DNA of 6,248 nt from Schwartzia sp. (in: firmicutes). GTDB lineage: Bacteria > Bacillota > Negativicutes > Selenomonadales > Selenomonadaceae. Of this stretch, positions 1-6,248 are shown one piece after another (position 1 is the first letter of the stretch; the number at the start of each line of letters is the position of its first letter). The stretch spans positions 1 to 6,248 of the forward strand of contig JAGAZS010000201.1 in the NCBI GenBank assembly GCA_017939945.1, written 5' to 3'. Below the pieces are notes generated by a model. That model made no database searches, was not told the origin of the DNA, and saw only the letters and a program-made list of their open reading frames with translations. The position numbers and the translations under genes were made by a program.

Positions 1-188
1 CCCAGCTGGTATTCCGCGCCCATCTGCTCGCTGGCCGCTTTCAGGAAATCCGCCGTCGTGAAATCCGCGCCGCCAATGATGACCACGCCAACGCCGGGCT
101 GAACGGGCGGCTTCTCTTGCGCCGCGCAAACAGCACAAGCAAGCAGGCCGACGAGCAAAACCGCAAACATCAACAGATTCCGCTTCAT
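1..188 (-). CDS. Exported protein of unknown function, N-terminal part only
   Basis: The gene runs off the left edge, so only about 62 residues are visible. It starts at ATG 188-186, 8 nt after a perfect AAGGAGG (203-197). The first residues, MKRNLLMFAVLLVGLLACAVCAA, form a signal peptide with a short basic start, a hydrophobic core and small residues near a likely cleavage site around A22/A23. Cys18 follows LLA, so a lipoprotein is possible, but Leu at -2 makes the lipobox weak. The mature part begins QEKPPVQPGVGVVIIGGADF, with a short beta-strand-like VVII segment and then a stretch that looks helical. I do not recognise the family. It starts 16 nt after the secA stop with no terminator between, so it is probably co-transcribed with secA. 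Firmicutes often have prfB at this place. The reading frame and export signal are well supported; the function is unknown. Confidence 0.75.
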   Translation of the reverse strand, partial: MKRNLLMFAVLLVGLLACAVCAAQEKPPVQPGVGVVIIGGADFTTADFLKAASEQMGAEYQL

Positions 189-204
189 GGTGAACGCCTC
201 CTTT

Positions 205-2739
<2,535 letters not shown>

Positions 2740-2749
2740 AGCCGAACCA

Positions 2750-2755
2750 CTCCTC
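2750..2755 (-). promoter_or_regulatory. Ribosome binding site deciding the secA start
   Basis: GAGGAG on the minus strand ends 10 nt before the TTG at 2739. It overlaps codons 1-3 of the longer reading that starts at TTG 2757. That alternative start has its own weaker AAGGA about 7 nt upstream. Family alignment from memory favours the shorter protein; the spacing is slightly long, so the choice is not certain. Confidence 0.6.
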
Positions 2756-2791
2756 AAAATTCTTTCCTTAATAATGTGACAGACAATACTA

Positions 2792-2824
2792 ACTTATGAT
2801 TGTATCAGACAATCCCTCATAAGT
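2792..2824. repeat. Nested inverted repeat over the secA promoter (operator candidate)
   Basis: On the plus strand, the inner arms GATTGT (2798-2803) and ACAATC (2809-2814) flank a 5-bp centre and cover the -10 box. Outer arms ACTTAT (2792-2797) and ATAAGT (2819-2824) complete a second dyad, with 4 extra bases (2815-2818) on one side. The outer right arm overlaps the -35 box. CAGACAAT also occurs twice as a direct repeat, at 2780-2787 and 2806-2813. Most of the dyad lies upstream of the expected transcript start, so a protein-binding site is more likely than an RNA hairpin. No regulator is known from the sequence. Confidence 0.5.
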
Positions 2825-2827
2825 CAA
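2799..2827 (-). promoter_or_regulatory. Sigma-A-type promoter of secA
   Basis: On the minus strand, TTGACT (2827-2822) is followed by a 17-bp spacer and TACAAT (2804-2799), each one mismatch from the consensus TTGACA and TATAAT. TG at one base upstream of the -10 box also makes an extended -10 element. Transcription would start near 2793, giving a leader of roughly 55 nt before the secA TTG start. It lies downstream of the SYLF gene terminator, so secA has its own transcription start. Confidence 0.85.
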
Positions 2828-2878
2828 AGCCGCAAGTGCCTTTTCAGAAAAATTTTTGAACGCGCAATCCAAACATTC

Positions 2879-2915
2879 AAAAAGCGTCTGCCTCTCCCCT
2901 TGGAAAAGCAGACGC
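2879..2915 (-). terminator. Intrinsic terminator after the SYLF-domain gene
   Basis: The stem pairs GCGTCTGC with GCAGACGC (2915-2908 and 2891-2884), a perfect 8 bp with a 16-nt loop. In the minus-strand direction it is followed at once by TTTTT. It begins about 11 nt after the stop of the SYLF gene and separates it from the secA promoter. Confidence 0.85.
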
Positions 2916-2926
2916 CTATTGCGTCG

Positions 2927-3514
2927 TCAATGCCTGGACAAATCATTCAGATTCTTGTCGGGGTAAATGCGCGTTCCCTTGATGGAAAGCTCCAGCGCCA
3001 GCCCCTTTGTCGTCAACTGGTACACCCAAATACCGTCGGCGGCCATCACCGCGCCTTCGAGGCTGTCGCCGCTGACGCCGTCGTTTGCCGCCGCCGTCGC
3101 GGAGCCGCTCGCCTTCCAGCCTGAGGAACGCACGAAGCCCTCCCATGCCTCCGGCGTCTCAATGATAAAAATCAGAGCGTATTCCTTCGCACCGATTCCG
3201 AGGCCCACTTCTCCTTCCTTCATTCGCATGAAGACCTCTTCGCCGGTGACATTGTTCACCGCCATGCCGCGCCCGTGTGCGCTGCCGAACAGCAGCACCT
3301 TCACGCCGGTATTGTTCAGCACTGCATAACCGTAACTGTTCTCGACCGCATACTGCGCCGACGGAATCTCCTCATACAATTTTTCAAGCGTCCACTCCCG
3401 CTTCTCCTGAAGCTCCGCCCGCTCCTCGTCCGGGGACTTCGCGAAAACGGACGACGCGCCGAGCAATAGGAGCACGAATGTCAGTGCAAGAAGGCGGACA
3501 AAATTTCTACCCAT
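2927..3514 (-). CDS. Exported SYLF-domain (YSC84-like) lipid-binding protein
   Basis: This 195-residue protein begins with a signal peptide (MGRNFVRLLALTFVLLLLGA) with a likely cleavage at VFA|K after residue 25, so it should act outside the cytoplasmic membrane. Residues about 55-187 look like a SYLF/YSC84 domain: SYGYAVLNNTGVKVLLFG, a glycine-rich AHGRGMAV turn, VGLGIGAKEYALIFIIET, and a closing AADGIWVYQLTTKGLALELS. The family binds phosphoinositides in eukaryotes. Bacterial members are exported and poorly understood, so a lipid or envelope role is inferred. The charged segment 27-50 resembles a short helix before the domain. The start at ATG 3514 has AAGGGA 8 nt upstream; an in-frame ATG at 3532 lies before that site and has none. 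The gene sits between the hpf hairpin and its own terminator. I saw no convincing promoter just upstream, so it may depend on read-through from hpf. Confidence 0.85.
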   Translation of the reverse strand: MGRNFVRLLALTFVLLLLGASSVFAKSPDEERAELQEKREWTLEKLYEEIPSAQYAVENSYGYAVLNNTGVKVLLFGSAHGRGMAVNNVTGEEVFMRMKEGEVGLGIGAKEYALIFIIETPEAWEGFVRSSGWKASGSATAAANDGVSGDSLEGAVMAADGIWVYQLTTKGLALELSIKGTRIYPDKNLNDLSRH

Positions 3515-3574
3515 GAGAAAATTCCCTTCCATAAAAATAAAACATCGCCAAACGTCGCATGGACGATTTCAAAG

Positions 3575-3607
3575 AACGCCCGCCGGAAAGCATGACCGGC
3601 GGGCGTT
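3575..3607 (-). terminator. Strong hairpin terminator after hpf
   Basis: Perfect 12-bp GC-rich stem: AACGCCCGCCGG (3575-3586) pairs with CCGGCGGGCGTT (3596-3607) around a 9-nt loop. On the minus strand the stem is followed by CTTTGAAAT, a weak T-run, so termination may be partial and could allow some read-through into the SYLF gene. It lies 20 nt after the hpf stop codon. Confidence 0.75.
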
Positions 3608-3627
3608 TCCCCTCATAGATATCTTTT

Positions 3628-4197
3628 TTACTCTTCCTGTGCACCCGGCTGGATCAGGCCGTAGTTGCCGTCCGCACGGCGGTAGACCACGCTGATCTCT
3701 TCCGTCTTCGCGTCGCGGAAAACGTAGAAGTCGTGGTTGACCATGTTCATCTGCATGATCGCTTCCTGCTCGTCCATCGGCTTGATCGAGAAATGCTTGG
3801 TGCGAACGATGGTGTACTCGCCCGTGTCTTCCTTCTCGCCGGCGCGCGCCTGGGCGGCCTTGCTCTCCTCCGCCGCCAGTTCCGCCTTGAAGCCGCCCTC
3901 GCGGAAACGGCGCTGGAGCTTCGTCTTGTGCTTGTGGATCTGCCGCTCGAGCTTCTCGACCACGAGGTCGATCGACGTGTACATATCCATTGTCGCTTCC
4001 TCGCCGCGCAGCATGACGCCCTTGTCGATGGGCACCGTGACCTCGACGGTGTGGCGTCCCTTCGAGACGGTCAAAAGCACCGTGATTTCGCCGACCTTAT
4101 CAAAATACTTCGCGATCTTGCCGACGCGCTTCTCGACGTAGTCCTTCAGCGCCGGCGTAACCTCCATATTTCTTCCTCTTACCGTGAATGTAGCCAT
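3628..4197 (-). CDS. hpf: Long-form ribosome hibernation promoting factor
   Basis: Hpf binds the decoding centre of the 30S subunit in slow-growing or starved cells. The long form also pairs two 70S ribosomes into inactive 100S dimers. The 189-residue length marks this as the long form. Residues 1-95 form the S30AE/RaiA-type beta-alpha-beta domain (MATFTVRGRNMEVTPALKDY, then a basic HKHKTKLQRR patch). Residues about 96-126 are a charged Glu/Ala-rich linker. Residues about 127-185 form the C-terminal dimerisation domain (IVRTKHFSIKPMDEQEAIMQ, then HDFYVFRD and VVYRRADGNYGLIQP). The start at ATG 4197 has a perfect AAGGAGG 9 nt upstream. Longer in-frame readings to 4248 pass through this ribosome binding site and are unlikely. 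In many Firmicutes hpf lies next to secA, which fits this location. The gene has its own leader and hairpin terminator. Confidence 0.95.
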   Translation of the reverse strand: MATFTVRGRNMEVTPALKDYVEKRVGKIAKYFDKVGEITVLLTVSKGRHTVEVTVPIDKGVMLRGEEATMDMYTSIDLVVEKLERQIHKHKTKLQRRFREGGFKAELAAEESKAAQARAGEKEDTGEYTIVRTKHFSIKPMDEQEAIMQMNMVNHDFYVFRDAKTEEISVVYRRADGNYGLIQPGAQEE

Positions 4198-4220
4198 GCG
4201 ATACATCCTCCTTCTCTGAT

Positions 4221-4244
4221 AGAACGGATCCATCCATCCGTTCT
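4221..4244 (-). promoter_or_regulatory. Hairpin in the hpf mRNA leader
   Basis: Arms AGAACGGAT and ATCCGTTCT pair perfectly over 9 bp around a 6-nt loop. On the minus strand the stem ends 7 nt before AAGGAGG of hpf. There is no T-run, so it is not a terminator. It could influence translation or mRNA stability, but no known RNA family is recognised. Confidence 0.5.
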
Positions 4245-4259
4245 GCATACTGTACTTAT

Positions 4260-4288
4260 TATTTCTGCATTTCCGCTGAAAATCCTCC
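4260..4288 (-). promoter_or_regulatory. Possible sigma-H-type promoter of hpf
   Basis: On the minus strand GGAGGATTT (4288-4280) fits the Bacillus sigma-H -35 pattern RnAGGAwWW. After an 11-bp spacer, GCAGAAATA (4268-4260) differs from RnnGAATww at one base. Bacillus subtilis hpf (yvyD) is known to use sigma-H and sigma-B promoters. No good sigma-A promoter is seen in this gap. The match is by eye, and whether this organism has sigma-H is unknown. Confidence 0.35.
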
Positions 4289-4310
4289 TTTTTTTGAAAA
4301 ATCTTCAGCG
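4274..4310 (-). repeat. Inverted repeat after the kinase gene, loop carrying a Shine-Dalgarno-like site
   Basis: In minus-strand RNA, CGCUGAAGAU pairs with AUUUUCAGCG over 10 positions, including one G-U pair. The 17-nt loop contains AAAAAAAGGAGG. The stem starts about 10 nt after the kinase stop. No T-run follows, so it is not a classic terminator, although it might protect the 3' end of the kinase mRNA. It overlaps the proposed hpf promoter. Confidence 0.4.
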
Positions 4311-4319
4311 TGTCCTAAG

Positions 4320-6248
4320 TCATTTTACCCAGAAACCTCGTTTCTCCGCTTCCTCGCAATAAGCGTCGTAGAGCGCCAGCGTCTTTTCGTGGTTCTCGCG
4401 GATAAAGGCGATTTGCTTTTCCTTTTCGCTCTCCGGTCCTTCGCAACAGACGTGTCCCGCCATCTCCAGCGCTTTCGCCGCCTCCGAGAGCGTCCTGCCT
4501 CCGACGGAAAGCGCGGTGGATTTCAGCGCGTGGACGTGGGTCGTGTAGTCGTCCCAGTTCTCCGTTTCATAAGCGGTACGGATTTTCTCGAAGGTCTCCT
4601 CCTTGCGCTCGCAGAACATCTTGACGAACTCCTGGAACATCTCCTCCATGTCGCCGCAATACTGCATGCCGAGCTCTTTATCGATCTGCTGCCCGCCATC
4701 GGAATCCTCCGCCGCGCTTCCCGCGCTCTCCGCCTTTTCTTCGACGGGCGAAGCTTCCGGTTCCGGCTTGGCCGCTTCGACGGTTTCCGTTTCCGGCTCT
4801 TCTTTTGCCTCGGCGGCCGCCTTTTTCGGCTCCGGCTCCGGTTCCAAAATCTTGCTCTCGGGCAGATAATCCTGGATCATGCGCTCCAGCATCCTGCTGT
4901 TGATGGGCTTCGACAGGTAATCGGTGAAGCCCGCCTCGAGGAACATTTCCCGCGCCCCGGCAATGGCGTTGGCGGTCAGCGCGATAAAGGGCACGCCGTG
5001 GCACTGGCTCTCCGGCATCGCCTTCGCCCGTTCCAAGGTTTCGATGCCGTCCATTTCCGGCATCATGTGATCGAGGAACACGATGTCAAAGCGCTTGGCG
5101 GCAATCTTGTCGAGGCACTCCATCCCGCTCTTGGCCGTCGTGATTTGGATTTTCGTGGATTTCAGGAGGCTCTGGAACACGAACAGGTTCATGCTGTTGT
5201 CGTCGACGACCAGCACTTCGGCCTCCGGCGCGATGAAGCTTTCGCGGTACGCCTGCTCGCCCTTGATGAACGCCTCGACGCGCTTCTCGAAGTCGCCGAT
5301 GGGCATGGGGTCGTTGATTTTCTGCGGAAGCGTGATCGTGAAGGTCGAGCCTTCGCCGTAAACGCTTTCCACATCAATCTTGCCATGCATCATCTCGACA
5401 AGGCGCAGAGTGATCGAAAGACCGAGTCCCGTTCCTTCGACGTTGCGGTTCTTTTCCACGTCAAGCCGCTGGAATTTCGCGAACAGCTTGCCCTTGTCCT
5501 CCTCCTTGATGCCAAGCCCCGTGTCGATGGACGCGATGCGCAGCAGCAGATTGCCGTCCTCCGTTGTTTCGCCGCGCACGTCGAAGGTCACGCTGCCTTC
5601 GGGCGTGTACTTGACCGCGTTGTTCAGGATATTGACGATGACCTGCCGGATGCGGACCTCGTCGCCGATCAGGCTGTCAGGGATCGACTCGTCCACCTTG
5701 ATGTAAAATTCCAGCCCCTTCTGTTCCGCCTTGTAGCGGATCATATTGACGACGTCGTTCAAGAGCGAGCTGAGCTGGTACGCCGTCTCGACGATTTCCA
5801 TCTTGCCGGACTCGATCTTCGAGAAATCGAGGATGTCGTTGATCAGCGAAAGCAGCGTCTCGCTGGCGCTCTTGATGTTCCACGAGTATTTCCTGATCTG
5901 CTCGTCGTCCGCCTCGCGCCGGATCATCTCGTTCATGCCCAGCACCGCGTTGATCGGCGTGCGGATTTCGTGGCTCATGTTCGCGAGGAACGCGCTCTTG
6001 GCCTGGTTCGCGCGCTCCGCTTCTTCCTTCGCTTCCTTGAGTTCCTTGCTTTCCTCCGCCTGCAGCGCCGCCGTGAACGAATAGAGCGTGAAAACGCTGA
6101 ACAGCAGGATCAGGAGACCGAATACCCAAAGCACCAGCAGGTGAATCTTCTCCAGCCCGCTGGAAAAGAAATCCCGATCCGCGTAGCCGACCAGCAGGAA
6201 ATTCCAGTTCTGCACCTCGGCTGCGCAGGGGAAATACTCCCCGCCCAG
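4320..6248 (-). CDS. Hybrid sensor histidine kinase with receiver and Hpt domains, N-terminus missing
   Basis: The frame is open to the right edge, so the 642 residues seen here are the C-terminal part. Counting from the edge, residues 1-35 (LGGEYFPCAAEVQNWNFLLVG and onward) look like the end of an extracytoplasmic Cache-type sensor. Residues about 36-57 form a membrane helix. A Glu/Lys/Ala coiled coil follows directly, with no clear HAMP domain. HisKA has FLANMSHEIRTPINAVLG with phospho-acceptor His93. The ATPase domain shows N-box NILNNAVKY, DTGLGI and GTGLGLSI. The receiver (about 345-460) has DD349-350, phospho-acceptor Asp393 in FLDHMMPEMDG, Thr425 and Lys447. A Glu/Pro/Ala-rich linker (about 468-519) leads to an Hpt domain with HALKST, His573. 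All catalytic residues are present, so a BarA-like four-step relay is expected. Its signal and its final response regulator cannot be told from this window. Confidence 0.95.
   Translation of the reverse strand: MGGEYFPCAAEVQNWNFLLVGYADRDFFSSGLEKIHLLVLWVFGLLILLFSVFTLYSFTAALQAEESKELKEAKEEAERANQAKSAFLANMSHEIRTPINAVLGMNEMIRREADDEQIRKYSWNIKSASETLLSLINDILDFSKIESGKMEIVETAYQLSSLLNDVVNMIRYKAEQKGLEFYIKVDESIPDSLIGDEVRIRQVIVNILNNAVKYTPEGSVTFDVRGETTEDGNLLLRIASIDTGLGIKEEDKGKLFAKFQRLDVEKNRNVEGTGLGLSITLRLVEMMHGKIDVESVYGEGSTFTITLPQKINDPMPIGDFEKRVEAFIKGEQAYRESFIAPEAEVLVVDDNSMNLFVFQSLLKSTKIQITTAKSGMECLDKIAAKRFDIVFLDHMMPEMDGIETLERAKAMPESQCHGVPFIALTANAIAGAREMFLEAGFTDYLSKPINSRMLERMIQDYLPESKILEPEPEPKKAAAEAKEEPETETVEAAKPEPEASPVEEKAESAGSAAEDSDGGQQIDKELGMQYCGDMEEMFQEFVKMFCERKEETFEKIRTAYETENWDDYTTHVHALKSTALSVGGRTLSEAAKALEMAGHVCCEGPESEKEKQIAFIRENHEKTLALYDAYCEEAEKRGFWVK

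Noticed and set aside
3515..3532. A longer start for the SYLF protein at ATG 3532
   Set aside because: The ribosome binding site lies inside this extension, and no such site precedes ATG 3532. The shorter form has a normal signal peptide.
3515..3574. A promoter for the SYLF gene
   Set aside because: TTGAAA and AT-rich -10-like stretches exist on the minus strand, but no pair has a spacing near 17 bp.
4198..4248. A longer hpf start at ATG 4248
   Set aside because: It would translate through the leader hairpin and the perfect ribosome binding site, and the extra residues (MQNGWMDPFYQRRR) are not part of the Hpf family.
4274..4310. Intrinsic terminator for the kinase gene
   Set aside because: The stem is followed by GAAATGCAG in the transcription direction, with no T-run.
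3733..4362. A 209-codon plus-strand frame opposite hpf
   Set aside because: It is also in codon register with the real gene and stays open because of codon bias. Its product has no recognisable domain.
6213..6215. GTG as the start of the histidine kinase
   Set aside because: The frame stays open to the window edge, no ribosome site precedes it, and the residues before it read as sensor-domain sequence.

Overview
The window looks like chromosomal housekeeping sequence from a GC-rich member of the Firmicutes. The best guess is a Negativicute of the Selenomonas type. This rests on Gram-positive-type Shine-Dalgarno sites (AAGGAGG), a sigma-A-like promoter, a long-form hibernation factor close to secA as in Firmicutes, and an 844-residue SecA ending in a zinc-binding tail. 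The genus is inferred from gene style and composition and was not tested. All genes lie on the minus strand, so transcription runs from high to low coordinates.

Layout in the direction of transcription: (1) 6248-4320, the 3' part of a large membrane hybrid histidine kinase (end of an extracytoplasmic sensor, membrane helix, HisKA, HATPase, receiver, acidic linker, Hpt). (2) 4319-4198, a leader with a candidate sigma-H-like promoter and a 9-bp hairpin just upstream of the hpf ribosome binding site. (3) 4197-3628, hpf, a long-form ribosome hibernation promoting factor, closed by a strong hairpin at 3575-3607. (4) 3514-2927, a small exported protein with a SYLF (YSC84-like) lipid-binding domain and its own terminator. 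(5) 2824-2792, a near-consensus sigma-A promoter inside a nested inverted repeat. (6) 2739-205, secA. (7) 188 to the left edge, the start of an unrecognised exported protein whose ribosome binding site begins next to the secA stop codon.

The genes appear to form several units: the kinase, hpf, the SYLF gene (no clear promoter of its own), and a secA-plus-exported-protein operon. SecA drives export of proteins with signal peptides, and both small flanking genes encode such proteins. Hpf dimerises ribosomes in stationary phase. The kinase begins a His-Asp-His-type phosphorelay whose final response regulator is not in view.

I see no mobile element, CRISPR array, tRNA or rRNA, and no clear new system. 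The points most worth a second look are regulatory: the palindrome over the secA promoter, the hpf leader, and the SYLF gene sitting between hpf and secA.
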